A stretch of 64,000 nt of DNA from an uncultured Bacteroidia bacterium (GTDB taxonomy: Bacteria; Bacteroidota; Bacteroidia; Bacteroidales; F082), in assembly GCA_902774365.1 (NCBI GenBank), contig CACYHX010000017.1, forward strand, positions 27,548 through 91,547. Reading direction: 5' to 3'. The translations under genes were made by a program, and so were the position numbers. Shown here piece by piece: positions 1-8,877 of this stretch. The notes beneath the pieces are model-generated. The model worked only from the letters and a program-made list of their open reading frames with translations. It did no database searches and was not told the origin of the DNA. Positions within the stretch are counted from its first letter, which is position 1, and each line of letters opens with the position of its first letter.

Positions 1-1071
1 AGCCATATATACGCCTGCGCCACGCGCTCCACTATTGTTATAAACCTTACAACCATCATAGATATAAGCTGTTGCTCCATCGGTCACCGTGCCGCCGATA
101 TAGACGCCACCTCCACCGAAGTCACCATGGAAAGAATTGTTCTTGTTGTAAGGCGTGTTATGATGGATATCACTGGTACGTAATTCGATGCCGCCCATGT
201 CAGCCACACAGATGCCATGGCCACCATAGTTCGACTTATTATAGCTGATTTCGGTACCCCCTGTGACTATACAATTGGCACGCAGGAACTCAGAGTAAGC
301 ACCGCCACCGAAAGACACCTCTGCCACATTCTTGTCGGCATCGGAACCACCGATGGTCACACCATTGAGGGTCAACTTGGCGTTACCTGAAGGAACGGCT
401 GCAGACGTACCGCAACGTGTTGCGGTGTTGGCCACCAAGGCACCACCACCTCTGTGATGGGCTATGCACTTGATGATTTTACCACCATTGAGAGTGGCAA
501 CACCACGATTGAACACGGCAATGGCTCCGCCTTGGTCGGCACGGCAGTTCTCGAAATTGCAATTGTTGCAAGTCAGCGTACCTCTCACAAAGATGGCGCC
601 ACCATGAGTGTTATAATCAGTGTCATTCAAAGTAGAAAAAACATGGAGGTAATTGTTTCTGATGGTCACATCGGTAAGTGTGGCCGTTGCTCCTGCATTC
701 ACCACGATGGCAGAATAGCCCGTGTAGTTCGGGCTGGCATTGCACGCATAGCTGCCGTTGTTACCGTTAATGGTGACCTTGTAAGTGCCACCATTAATAA
801 CCAGGGTGGCACCACTCTGGACTTGAAACATGGCAAAGTTTCTTGCACCACGCGTAATGGTACGATTGGCGCCGCTGGCGTTGATGGTTGTCGTACCTCC
901 TGAAATGAGGATACGACCTGTTAACGTCACATTACCAGTAAGGTTAATTGTGGTGTTTGCAGAGATGGTTTGGGCTCCTACTGTTCCAGACCAGTTTACT
1001 GCCCAGGCATTTCCTACCCATCCCAACAGTGCCAGGACAAGCAGCATTCTCAAAGTGTGAAGTTTTTTCAT
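1..1071 (-). CDS. Beta-helix surface protein, N-terminal part (runs off left edge)
   Basis: The reading frame starts at ATG 1071 and stays open for 357 codons to the window edge, so the C-terminus is missing. Residues 1-25 form a signal peptide ending at a NAWA-type cleavage site. The rest is a Thr/Asn/Gly-rich series of right-handed beta-helix rungs with recurring GGA/GGG motifs (GGAIFV near 157, GGAIAV near 183, GGGVYIGG near 321, GAGVYMA at the edge). It is related in style to the larger protein at 1638-7040 and was probably also exported by type IX secretion, but the sorting domain would lie outside the window. An adhesin or surface-layer role is inference. Confidence 0.8.
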   Translation of the reverse strand, partial: MKKLHTLRMLLVLALLGWVGNAWAVNWSGTVGAQTISANTTINLTGNVTLTGRILISGGTTTINASGANRTITRGARNFAMFQVQSGATLVINGGTYKVTINGNNGSYACNASPNYTGYSAIVVNAGATATLTDVTIRNNYLHVFSTLNDTDYNTHGGAIFVRGTLTCNNCNFENCRADQGGAIAVFNRGVATLNGGKIIKCIAHHRGGGALVANTATRCGTSAAVPSGNAKLTLNGVTIGGSDADKNVAEVSFGGGAYSEFLRANCIVTGGTEISYNKSNYGGHGICVADMGGIELRTSDIHHNTPYNKNNSFHGDFGGGGVYIGGTVTDGATAYIYDGCKVYNNSGARGAGVYMA

Positions 1072-1224
1072 TTTCTTCAATTCAATTTTAATATTTTAAT
1101 TCTTTTATCATCAAAAATAGAGCCACACAAAGACAAGTTACCCCATCTTCGTGTAACTAATTACTTGAAAAGCAGTGATTTAAAAACAGACATCCATTAA
1201 AAACGCCCTACTACTCTTCGGGTG

Positions 1225-1232
1225 CAAAAGTA
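1225..1232 (-). promoter_or_regulatory. -7 box (TACTTTTG) for the left-edge surface gene
   Basis: The minus strand reads TACTTTTG, matching the Bacteroidota -7 consensus TAnnTTTG, about 155 nt upstream of ATG 1071. No well-spaced -33 TTTG was found. The remainder of 1072-1346 is AT-rich non-coding sequence and the terminator of the upstream gene. Confidence 0.4.
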
Positions 1233-1270
1233 CAAATAATCTGCAAAAATTATTATTATTAGTTGAAAAA

Positions 1271-1320
1271 ATATAGAAAAATTCGCAATCCAATGATTGT
1301 CAATCATTTAGATTGCGAAT
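1271..1320 (-). terminator. Rho-independent terminator after the small membrane protein gene
   Basis: A near-perfect long hairpin: outer arms ATTCGCAATC (1281-1290) and GATTGCGAAT (1311-1320), inner arms AATGATT and AATCATT around a 3-nt loop. On the minus strand it is followed by a T-rich tract (1271-1280 and beyond). It closes the two-gene unit 7040-1347. Confidence 0.8.
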
Positions 1321-1346
1321 TCTAAAGACAGGTTTTCGTCCTAGAT

Positions 1347-1625
1347 TTATTCCTTTTTTCGGCGTTTGCCGAGCAGGTAGGCACCTCCCAGGGCGGCCAG
1401 CACGGCGATGCCGTCGCCGACGGGCGTGTACCAGTCCACACCCAGGCCGTAGCCCTGTGGCAGGTTGATGAACACCTGCGGGTCCTCCGGCTCGCGGTAG
1501 TTCTCGTCGCCGTCCATCATGAACACCTGCGCCTGCGCCGTCATGGCCATGGCCATCATCAGGACGAGCGCCAAGGCTCTGCGTGTGCTGTGCGTGCCGT
1601 TTGTGCTATGCTTGATTCTTTTCAT
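1347..1625 (-). CDS. Small secreted protein with C-terminal Gly/TM/basic anchor
   Basis: This 92-residue protein has a signal peptide (about 1-33, ending TAQAQ), a short acidic middle, and a C-terminus made of PVGDG, a hydrophobic Ala/Leu/Gly stretch and a KRRKK tail. That tripartite layout resembles the short protein-sorting C-termini (PEP-CTERM-like, notably PID-CTERM) described in Bacteroidota; the assignment is inference. Translation starts behind a strong AAGGAGG site (about 1633-1639) that overlaps the stop of the giant surface gene 13 bp upstream, so the two are co-transcribed and probably translationally coupled. No specific function can be given. Confidence 0.7.
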   Translation of the reverse strand: MKRIKHSTNGTHSTRRALALVLMMAMAMTAQAQVFMMDGDENYREPEDPQVFINLPQGYGLGVDWYTPVGDGIAVLAALGGAYLLGKRRKKE

Positions 1626-1637
1626 TGCCGTTCCTCC

Positions 1638-4600
1638 TTATTTGATGACCATTTTCTGTACCTTGGTTCCCTTGCCGTCGTTGAGGCGCAAGACGTACAC
1701 GCCGGGCGTCATGCCTGCGGTGGACAGGCCGGACGCTTGCGACGCGTCCCTGCTCACCACCACGCGACCCAGCATGTCGACGACCTCCAGGAGGCCTTCA
1801 CCGTCGACGATGATCTCGTCGCCCGATTGATATGCGAAAGTCGGCCCTTCGACAGGCTCAGGGACCTCATTCTCTTCCACGTCCTTCCAGTCGCCGATGA
1901 CGATCTTGAAACGTGACTCGTACTGACTCGGGTCGGCCTCGAAGGCGTAGCTGCTCGTGGCCAGCATGTCGGTCACCCTGCCCGTGATGTTGTCGACGAG
2001 TGTGAGGCTCTCGAACTCCGCGTTCAGCGGCTCCCAACTCAGGGTGTAGGTGCCGGCCTCGTCGGCCTCGAACCACAGCGGCTGGTAGTCTTCCACCTCG
2101 CTACGGAAGAGGATGCCGTAGTTCTCGTTGCCATGGTGCAGGTAGAGCCAGCCCTTGCTGTCGTTGGCTCTCAGCTTCTCGACGCCTTCGTCATTGTCGC
2201 GGCCCAGCTCCAGCACGGCGAAGTCGTTGACGCCTTCGTCGTCGGTCACCGTCAGGTTGATGAGCGGATAGGCGGGTTGCTCGTCGCGGAAGGTGGCGCC
2301 GTTGGCGTCGTTGCTCCGCATGGCGTTGGTGAAGGTCACCGTGGCGGCCGTCGACGTCCGCACGATGAAGCCCTGGTGCATGTTGAGCGTGCCCGTGGCG
2401 GCCTTGGCGCCGCGCGACGTGCCTTCCTTGTATTGTATGTAGCCGCCCATCGCGGCGTCATAGACGGCATAGGTAGGCTCCGTGCCCTTCGCGGCCCACA
2501 GTTCCATGTTCTTCGAGGCGAAGCCGCTGAAGTTGAGGTAGCTCTGGTACGGGTTGCCGATGAGGTTGTAGCCCAGCAGGCCCGCCCATTCGTTGTGGGG
2601 GGTGTAGTCGAGGGTGATGCTCACGTCGCCGTTGTTGAGTGTGCCCTTGTTCTGGAGCAGCTGGTCCTGGTCGATGCTCACCAGATAGCCCTTGCCCGGC
2701 GTCAGCGTCGTCTCGTTCGCGTAGGCGATGGGCACCGTCGTGGCGTTCATGTGCCAGTGGCTGTTGCTGTTGCGCTTCAGGTTGATCCAGTGGTACTCCG
2801 GCTCGTAGAAGCAGTACAGGTCCACCTTATTAATATTGGGCAGGTCGCTCGGGTAGAGCGACTGGTCGTTGTTATTGATGATGGTGACGTTGCAGGGATT
2901 CTCCGCCCAGCTGAAGGGCACCTGCGACGTCGTGCCGTAATTGAACCCGATGCCGCTGTCGCTCAGCGACGAGCTGAGGAAGTGCCAGCCGCGAGGACTG
3001 CCGGGTAGCGTCTGGCTCGTGTAGGCCTCAATAGAAGAGGTTGGAGTGCTTAATCCTACGTCTTGCAACAGCGACACGTTCTCGTCAATGTAGACTACCA
3101 CGCCGCTTCCAGTGCTTGCCGTCGTTATGTCATGGGCATAGAGGTTCACCGTGGTGTTGCTCGTGTGGCGCGTCAGCATGTTGTCGAGGCTGGTGTGGTA
3201 GTCGAGCACCTTGCCGTCGGTGGAGGCCACGCATTTGGTGTTGGCGTATTTGTGCACCGGGAAGTCGCCGTTGATGTTGCCCGCGCCCGTGCTGTAGCCG
3301 CCCGCCGTGGTGCGTTTCCATTCGGCGCCGCTGCCCCTTTGCTGGTTCAGCAGGGCCAGCAGCGCGGTGCCGTTCACCGTGTTGTCGTTCGCCCTGTTGT
3401 AAAGGTAGGGGGCGACGGGGTTGGTGTAGACGCCGTTGCTGCCGCTCGCCGTGGTGCCCGACGGGCCGTAGCAGTTCGTCACCGTGCCGGGCGTCATGGT
3501 GCCCGTGAACGAGGTGGTGCCGCGCACGTAGCAGTTGTCCATCGTGCCGCTGTTGCTGCCGATGAGGCCGCCCACGGTGCCCGAGGTGGTGAGGGTGGCG
3601 TTGGCGAAGCTGTTCTTCAAAGTGCCGCCGGCCAGGCGTCCCACCAGGCCGCCCATCGTGGTGCCGCCGCTCATCACAGGCATCGCGCTGCACGAGTGGA
3701 TCGTGCCCGACGCCTCGCCTGCCAGGCCGCCGATGTAGGTGCCGCTGCCGCCCGTCATCGTCACTGCCGCCTCGCTGTTGGTGATGGTGCCGCTTGTCAT
3801 CTGTCCCACCAAGCCGCCCATGTAGCCCGACGTCGTGCAGTTGAAGTTGCCGCTCACCACGAAGGTGTTCGTGATGGTGCCGCCGTCGACGCAGCCGAAC
3901 ATGCCCACGCAGTCGTAGGGCAGCACGGTCTTGAGGTTGCTGATGGTATAGTATTGTCCATCGTAGTTGCCTTTGAACGTCCGCGTCGTCGTCGTGCTGC
4001 ACGCCACGTCGGAGTAGCCTATGGGCTCCCAGTAATGGGCCGACATGTCGATGTCGGCGGCCTGTTGGATGGTATAGTCGGTATAGTCCGTCCCGTTGTT
4101 CACCTGTTGGGCGATATAGGCCAAGCCTGCGGCATTGAGAACGCTGACTGTGGTGCCGTTGATGCTGACACCATTGGCGTTGGCGTTGTTTTTCCAGGTC
4201 TCGACGAAATAGAGGTTGGTATTCACATAGGGGCTGCTGCTCAGTTGGAACACGCCGTACGAGGCTTGGTCGTCGAAGAAGAAGCGGTTGTCGTAGGCGG
4301 TTTTGCAGTTCGCCGCCGTTCCGGTGACGATTCGTGTGTATTGGGCGTTGTAGCCGTCCGTGCTCGTCTGGTAGTCGTGCGTTTTGGTGACGCCTATCGA
4401 CGAAGTGCAGTTGAGAGTCCCGATGTTCACATATTTCTGGGCTGCATCCGAAGGGATGAACACGTTGTTCTTGGCGCCCGACACGGTGTTGTTGTCGATG
4501 AGCACCGTTCCCTCAACCGTCATGGTGCTATACTTATAAACGCCGCCGCCGCTCGTCGTGGCCGTATTGCTCCGGATGTTGCCCTTGCAGGTGAACGCAC

Positions 4601-7040
4601 CTGCGGCAACGTAGACGCCGCCGCCGTTTGCGGCGCTGTTGTTGTTGATGCTTTTTGAAGCGGGCAGGGTGAAATTGACTTTCGAATACACGCCGCCGCC
4701 ACTTGCGGAAGCCGTGTTGTAGGCTATCGTGCCGTTGGTATAGGTAAACGTGCCGCCGTTGGCGTAGACGCCGCCACCGTTGGCAGCGGAATTGCCTTTA
4801 CCAGATGTACCAATAATTCCATTTGTCAATGTAAAAGCACCACCAGCTATGTAAACTCCACCTCCATTTCTTGTTGCTGTGTTATTTTCAATTGTAGCAG
4901 CATTAGTTACCGTTACTGTGCCTGCATTACCATCATTCAAGGCTATATAGATACCTGCGCCATCATTAGTAGTATTGTTACCATCGATGGTTCCTCCCTT
5001 TAAATTAAACACATTAGAGGCGTTACCTGTCAAGTAAACACCACCGCCATAAGCTGCCGTATTGCCTTCAATAGTACCGCTATTCATTGTTACGGTCTTG
5101 CCATTGGTAATATAAACTCCACCGCCGTTCTTTCGGCCAGTGTCGGGACCCGCCTCATTACCTTTGATTGTGGCTCCCGTTATCGTGCAATTTCCGCCAG
5201 TAACATATATGCCGCCACCATGGCCTGTAGTTGTTGTATTGCCTTGAATGGTGCCATTACATGTAAACGCTCCACTGCCAACATAAACGCCACCGCCATT
5301 AACTGCTGTGTTATAGTTGACCCCCCTGCCGTTAGGCAAAGTAAAAGCCAGATTCATATACACGCCTCCGCCATTAGCAGAAGCCGTGTTGTAGGCTATT
5401 GTGCCACCTGTGAAGGTAAAAGTGCCAGCATTGTAATACACGCCGCCACCATTTTTTGCTTTATTGCCATTTCCAGACGCACCAATATTTCCAGCTTTAA
5501 TCTCGAACGTGCCGTTCCCAATGTAAACACCTCCACCATCACCAGACTCTGCCTTATTTCCAAGTATCTCACCGCCCGCCATAGTGAATGTTCCGTTTGT
5601 ACATAAACCTCCACCGTTGCTAGCCGAGGCAGTATTGCTATTAATCTTGTTGCTTGTTCCGTTCAAATTGAACGTGATATTTGCAGCTACATGAATACCG
5701 CCACCAGTATTACTTGTTGCCGTATTACCAGTAACAGTTAGAGTGGAAGCTGTAACAGTTCCATTAGTTGTATTATCAGACACGCACACACCTCCACCAT
5801 ATGTAGCAGCAGTATTGTTGCTGATAGTTCCTTTCAAGGTAGTATTTTGTTTAGTTTTGATATAAACACCGCCTCCGCTACCTGTAGTAGCTTCATTTTT
5901 GTTGATGGTAATTGTACCATTCGCAGCGGACAAGTTCAGCTTGCCATAGTCAAAAATACCGCCTCCCGCTTTTGCCTTATTGGGATAACTATTTGTTCCT
6001 ATGGTTCCAGCTTTCATAGTGAAACTTCCGTCTGCGGTAACATACACACCACCGCCATTGCCACTAGTTGCAGTATTGCCGCTAATCTCGCCGCCTTCCA
6101 TAGTGAATGTGCCATTGCAATAAATACCGCCTCCACTTCCAGCACTTGCTGTATTGCTTCGAATAATAGCACCATTTTGTATTACCAATTGCGAAGAAGC
6201 TATACCCATATTAATAGCACCTCCTCCGTTTGCTCCAGTAGCCGTGTTGCCACTTATTGTTCCACCGTCAATCGTCAGTTTGGTTTTAGTATGTAAATAA
6301 ATGGCGCCTCCCGTAGGCCCAGAATTACTTTTTATAGTACAGCTCTCGAGAGTCGCCTGACCTCCATCTGAAACAACAATGGCGGCACCACCAAGGTATG
6401 AAGTGTTGTCCGAGAATGTCGTACCAGAAACCGTTACCATATTATTCTGCAAGGTACTTGAAGTACCGGGATTAACATATAATGCCCCGCTCCATGAAGA
6501 GGTTCCATCGTTTTTTGAAAAAGTACAATTTTCTATCTTGTTATTTTTGCCAGCGATAAAGACGGTACCGAAACGACATTTATGTCTTTTGAATGTCACA
6601 CTCGTACACTCAAGAGTACCTGCGGAATATATAGCAGCGCCATCAAGATGATTAGCGATGGAAGGCTGTTTGTTACGGCCATCAATAGTAATGGTATAAT
6701 TGCCATTCTTTATTATTATTAAACGCCCACCCGCCTGTACTTCAAATAATTGGCAACCAGCACCATAAGTAGTCCATTCATAGCCATCCCCTCTTTGCAA
6801 GATTTGGGAACTTCCAGTAGCCTTTATCGTAACTGTGACACCATTTGGAATAACCACCTTTCCAGTCAAAGTGACCGTTCCTGTAACACTAACCGTACGT
6901 GAACTCATCGTCCCACCAGTATTCGTACCTGTCCCCCAAGTATTTTGATTAGCGCCATACCCCCAAGCCTCTCTCATTCCTCCCAGCAGTGCCAACAGCA
7001 GAGCGAGAAATATGATAAAATGTCTTTGTGGTTTCGTCAT
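1638..7040 (-). CDS. Giant beta-helix surface protein with GLUG repeats and T9SS sorting domain
   Basis: This protein has 1800 residues. A signal peptide (1-27) is followed by about 850 residues of polymorphic-membrane-protein-like beta-helix repeats with GGGVY/GGGIY and GNTA motifs. Next come a linker, a GLUG-type repeat block (about 1035-1200, GGLVG and GGLAG motifs), a long beta-rich region, and a C-terminal Por/T9SS type A sorting domain (about 1727-1800: LLEVVDMLGRVVV, then TPGVYVLRL and KMVIK). An approximately 95-residue block is duplicated (nt about 5480-5230 and 4800-4540). The N-terminal half of the gene is AT-richer than the C-terminal half, with the change near 4.8 kb. A PEPVEG hexapeptide is encoded by a dispersed repeat at 1844-1866. 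Likely role: surface-attached adhesin; substrate unknown. Confidence 0.9.
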   Translation of the reverse strand: MTKPQRHFIIFLALLLALLGGMREAWGYGANQNTWGTGTNTGGTMSSRTVSVTGTVTLTGKVVIPNGVTVTIKATGSSQILQRGDGYEWTTYGAGCQLFEVQAGGRLIIIKNGNYTITIDGRNKQPSIANHLDGAAIYSAGTLECTSVTFKRHKCRFGTVFIAGKNNKIENCTFSKNDGTSSWSGALYVNPGTSSTLQNNMVTVSGTTFSDNTSYLGGAAIVVSDGGQATLESCTIKSNSGPTGGAIYLHTKTKLTIDGGTISGNTATGANGGGAINMGIASSQLVIQNGAIIRSNTASAGSGGGIYCNGTFTMEGGEISGNTATSGNGGGVYVTADGSFTMKAGTIGTNSYPNKAKAGGGIFDYGKLNLSAANGTITINKNEATTGSGGGVYIKTKQNTTLKGTISNNTAATYGGGVCVSDNTTNGTVTASTLTVTGNTATSNTGGGIHVAANITFNLNGTSNKINSNTASASNGGGLCTNGTFTMAGGEILGNKAESGDGGGVYIGNGTFEIKAGNIGASGNGNKAKNGGGVYYNAGTFTFTGGTIAYNTASANGGGVYMNLAFTLPNGRGVNYNTAVNGGGVYVGSGAFTCNGTIQGNTTTTGHGGGIYVTGGNCTITGATIKGNEAGPDTGRKNGGGVYITNGKTVTMNSGTIEGNTAAYGGGVYLTGNASNVFNLKGGTIDGNNTTNDGAGIYIALNDGNAGTVTVTNAATIENNTATRNGGGVYIAGGAFTLTNGIIGTSGKGNSAANGGGVYANGGTFTYTNGTIAYNTASASGGGVYSKVNFTLPASKSINNNSAANGGGVYVAAGAFTCKGNIRSNTATTSGGGVYKYSTMTVEGTVLIDNNTVSGAKNNVFIPSDAAQKYVNIGTLNCTSSIGVTKTHDYQTSTDGYNAQYTRIVTGTAANCKTAYDNRFFFDDQASYGVFQLSSSPYVNTNLYFVETWKNNANANGVSINGTTVSVLNAAGLAYIAQQVNNGTDYTDYTIQQAADIDMSAHYWEPIGYSDVACSTTTTRTFKGNYDGQYYTISNLKTVLPYDCVGMFGCVDGGTITNTFVVSGNFNCTTSGYMGGLVGQMTSGTITNSEAAVTMTGGSGTYIGGLAGEASGTIHSCSAMPVMSGGTTMGGLVGRLAGGTLKNSFANATLTTSGTVGGLIGSNSGTMDNCYVRGTTSFTGTMTPGTVTNCYGPSGTTASGSNGVYTNPVAPYLYNRANDNTVNGTALLALLNQQRGSGAEWKRTTAGGYSTGAGNINGDFPVHKYANTKCVASTDGKVLDYHTSLDNMLTRHTSNTTVNLYAHDITTASTGSGVVVYIDENVSLLQDVGLSTPTSSIEAYTSQTLPGSPRGWHFLSSSLSDSGIGFNYGTTSQVPFSWAENPCNVTIINNNDQSLYPSDLPNINKVDLYCFYEPEYHWINLKRNSNSHWHMNATTVPIAYANETTLTPGKGYLVSIDQDQLLQNKGTLNNGDVSITLDYTPHNEWAGLLGYNLIGNPYQSYLNFSGFASKNMELWAAKGTEPTYAVYDAAMGGYIQYKEGTSRGAKAATGTLNMHQGFIVRTSTAATVTFTNAMRSNDANGATFRDEQPAYPLINLTVTDDEGVNDFAVLELGRDNDEGVEKLRANDSKGWLYLHHGNENYGILFRSEVEDYQPLWFEADEAGTYTLSWEPLNAEFESLTLVDNITGRVTDMLATSSYAFEADPSQYESRFKIVIGDWKDVEENEVPEPVEGPTFAYQSGDEIIVDGEGLLEVVDMLGRVVVSRDASQASGLSTAGMTPGVYVLRLNDGKGTKVQKMVIK
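1844..1866. repeat. Short dispersed repeat inside the surface gene (encodes PEPVEG)
   Basis: The plus strand reads GCCCTTCGACAGGCTCAGGG followed by ACC. On the coding (minus) strand it yields PEPVEG just before the sorting domain. From memory this short sequence recurs in many bacterial genomes as an interspersed repeat; only one copy was noticed in this window. Confidence 0.5.
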
Positions 7041-7303
7041 TTTTATCTTCGTTTTGGCGCCGAGGGCGCCTGGTTTGTCATTCCGTTTGGGACATCCCGA
7101 GACGCTGCGGCTCCATCTCGAAGAAGGAAAGGGAAACCATCTTGTTGATATGCAAAAAGATAGAATACCTTTGCAGGCCTTGAGAAATCCGCTGCAAAAG
7201 TAGTAATTTTTTCTTGATAATGAAAGAAGAAAAGAGCGATTATTTTGGGTAAGAAAAATGGGTGGTACGCGAGGGAAAGGTTGGGCAAAGACAAAGGAAG
7301 TTC
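7041..7303. other. Intergenic leader between surface gene and ATPase gene, no gene seen
   Basis: The 412-bp gap 7041-7452 holds no convincing gene. It contains a short GGCGCC inverted repeat (7057-7074), a TGTCATTCCG-type sequence (7077 onward) that looks like a degenerate relative of the repeats found elsewhere, and a minus-strand -7 box TACTTTTG (7195-7202) that may start transcription toward the surface gene. Confidence 0.5.
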
Positions 7304-7391
7304 GGGCGAAATCTATGCGATTTTGGGTAGATTTCGCCCAGAAATGCTGTTTTGTGGGCGAAATCTATGCATTTTTGGGTAGATTTCGCCC
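7304..7391. repeat. Two tandem identical-arm hairpins before the ATPase promoter
   Basis: Two copies of a palindrome lie 52 bp apart. Each has arms GGGCGAAATCT and AGATTTCGCCC (7304-7314/7329-7339 and 7356-7366/7381-7391) and a nearly identical loop (ATGCGATTTTGGGT and ATGCATTTTTGGGT). They end just upstream of the -33 box of the next gene. They could be operators, structured leader elements of the divergent transcript, or a duplicated small repeat. Confidence 0.75.
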
Positions 7392-7397
7392 GAAATG

Positions 7398-7429
7398 TTT
7401 GCGTGATATGTCCAAATGTGGTAATTTTG
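7398..7429 (+). promoter_or_regulatory. Bacteroidota promoter for the AAA ATPase gene
   Basis: TTTG at 7398-7401 and TAATTTTG at 7422-7429 are separated by 20 nt, the canonical Bacteroidota sigma spacing. The start codon follows at 7453, giving a leader of about 17-20 nt. Confidence 0.75.
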
Positions 7430-7452
7430 CGGCATCAAAATAAGGAATCACT

Positions 7453-8877
7453 ATGGAAAAAATCGTTGGAAGAGACGCTGAAATCAGCAAACTGAAATCG
7501 CTTGCAACAAGCGACCGATCAGAGTTCATTGCTCTGTTTGGTCGAAGGCGCGTAGGTAAGACCTTTCTCGTCAACCAGGTCTTCAAAGACCAGTTCGACT
7601 TCAAGATGACTGGTGTCATTGAAGGCTCGCTGAAGGACCAATTCACCGCCTTTTCCGACGCCATGGAAGACTTCGGTTACGACCTCCCCCAACCGCCAAC
7701 GGACTGGATGTCAGCTTTCATTGCGTTGAAAAACGCCTTAAAAGATGTGGCTAAAACCGAGAAACGCTGCATCATCTTCATCGATGAGTTGCCCGCCCTC
7801 GATGCCGAAAACTCAAATGTGGCTGGGGCAATAGGCTATTTTTGGAACCACTGGGCTTCGCTTCAAGGCAATGTCGTCCTCATCATCTGCGGCAGCGCAA
7901 CCAGCTGGATGATCACCCACGTCATCGACAGCAAAGGCGGTTTGCACGACCGCCTCACAGAAGAAATGCCCATCCATCCTTTTACCTTGCACGAAGTGGA
8001 AACCTATCTCAATGAGTACCAATTCGTATGGAACAGACAAATGATGCTCCAGTCGTACATGGTTTTCGGAGGCATCCCCTACTACCTCAGCCTATTAAAC
8101 AACAAGGAAAGCCTGACACAGAATGTTGACCGCCTCTTCTTTAGCAAAGACACTAAGATGCGGCGGGAGTTCAGGCGATTGTTTAACACACTTTACAAAA
8201 GCCCCGAGAAATACATTGAAATTGTCAAAGCATTGGGCAAAAGCCGCCAAGGCATGACTCGCGAGCAACTGGCCAAGGAACTCAAATGCAGCAACAACGG
8301 ACATCTGGGTGACAAGCTAGAAGACCTTGTACAATGCGACCTGATTCGGAAGAACATCGTCCGCGAAAAAGAAATCAAGAGCAAGGACGCTATTTATCAA
8401 CTATGTGACTTCTTCAGTTTGTTTTACTTGACTTTCGTCGACAGGGCCGAGGTTGAGACGGATTATTGGTCGCACCATATCAACACGCCCGAAATGAACA
8501 CATGGATGGGGCTGGCCTATGAGCGGATTTGTATGGCTCACATCCCGCAAATCAAGCGAGCATTGCGCATCGATGGCATTTCAACGCTCAACTACTCATG
8601 GCGAAGTAAGACTTCAAAACCCGCCGTCCAAATCGACATCATCATCGAGCGAGCAGATAATATTGTCAATGTCTGTGAAGTCAAACACAGCCAGGGAGAA
8701 TACGAGCTCAGCAAGGAGGAATACGAGAAAATCAACCGAAGAAGGAACACTTTCATCAATGAGACAGGGCTACGCCACGCCTCTTGGCTCACGATGATTA
8801 CCACCGAAGGCTTGGCCAAGGGGATGTATTCCGAGATGATTCAAAGCCAAGTGACTTTAGACGATCTTTTCACCTAA
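7453..8877 (+). CDS. AAA ATPase with PD-(D/E)XK-like C-terminal region
   Basis: This 474-residue protein matches the 'archaeal-type' ATPase_2/DUF234 architecture common in Bacteroidota. The Walker A is GRRRVGKT (about 30-37) and the Walker B is IIFIDELPAL (about 107-116). After a winged-helix-like middle (about 250-300), the C-terminus has D-x-I...EVKHS (about 395-415), which fits a PD-(D/E)XK nuclease core. The cellular role of this family is not established; mobile-element or defence links have been suggested for relatives. It stands alone under its own promoter and converges with the next gene, whose stop codon overlaps by 3 bp. Confidence 0.85.
   Translation: MEKIVGRDAEISKLKSLATSDRSEFIALFGRRRVGKTFLVNQVFKDQFDFKMTGVIEGSLKDQFTAFSDAMEDFGYDLPQPPTDWMSAFIALKNALKDVAKTEKRCIIFIDELPALDAENSNVAGAIGYFWNHWASLQGNVVLIICGSATSWMITHVIDSKGGLHDRLTEEMPIHPFTLHEVETYLNEYQFVWNRQMMLQSYMVFGGIPYYLSLLNNKESLTQNVDRLFFSKDTKMRREFRRLFNTLYKSPEKYIEIVKALGKSRQGMTREQLAKELKCSNNGHLGDKLEDLVQCDLIRKNIVREKEIKSKDAIYQLCDFFSLFYLTFVDRAEVETDYWSHHINTPEMNTWMGLAYERICMAHIPQIKRALRIDGISTLNYSWRSKTSKPAVQIDIIIERADNIVNVCEVKHSQGEYELSKEEYEKINRRRNTFINETGLRHASWLTMITTEGLAKGMYSEMIQSQVTLDDLFT

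Noticed and set aside
454-903. 149-codon plus-strand frame at the left edge
   Set aside because: Opposite strand of the partial beta-helix gene that reads off the window edge; no independent support.
3063-4658. Long plus-strand open frame (531 codons) opposite the giant surface gene
   Set aside because: It is the antisense of a GC-rich repetitive coding region; composition is Val/Ala/Arg/His-rich with no domain, and the minus strand encodes a clear T9SS protein.
7453-8877. The AAA ATPase as a defence-system or transposon gene
   Set aside because: The family is common as a solitary chromosomal gene, and no transposase, toxin or restriction gene lies nearby.
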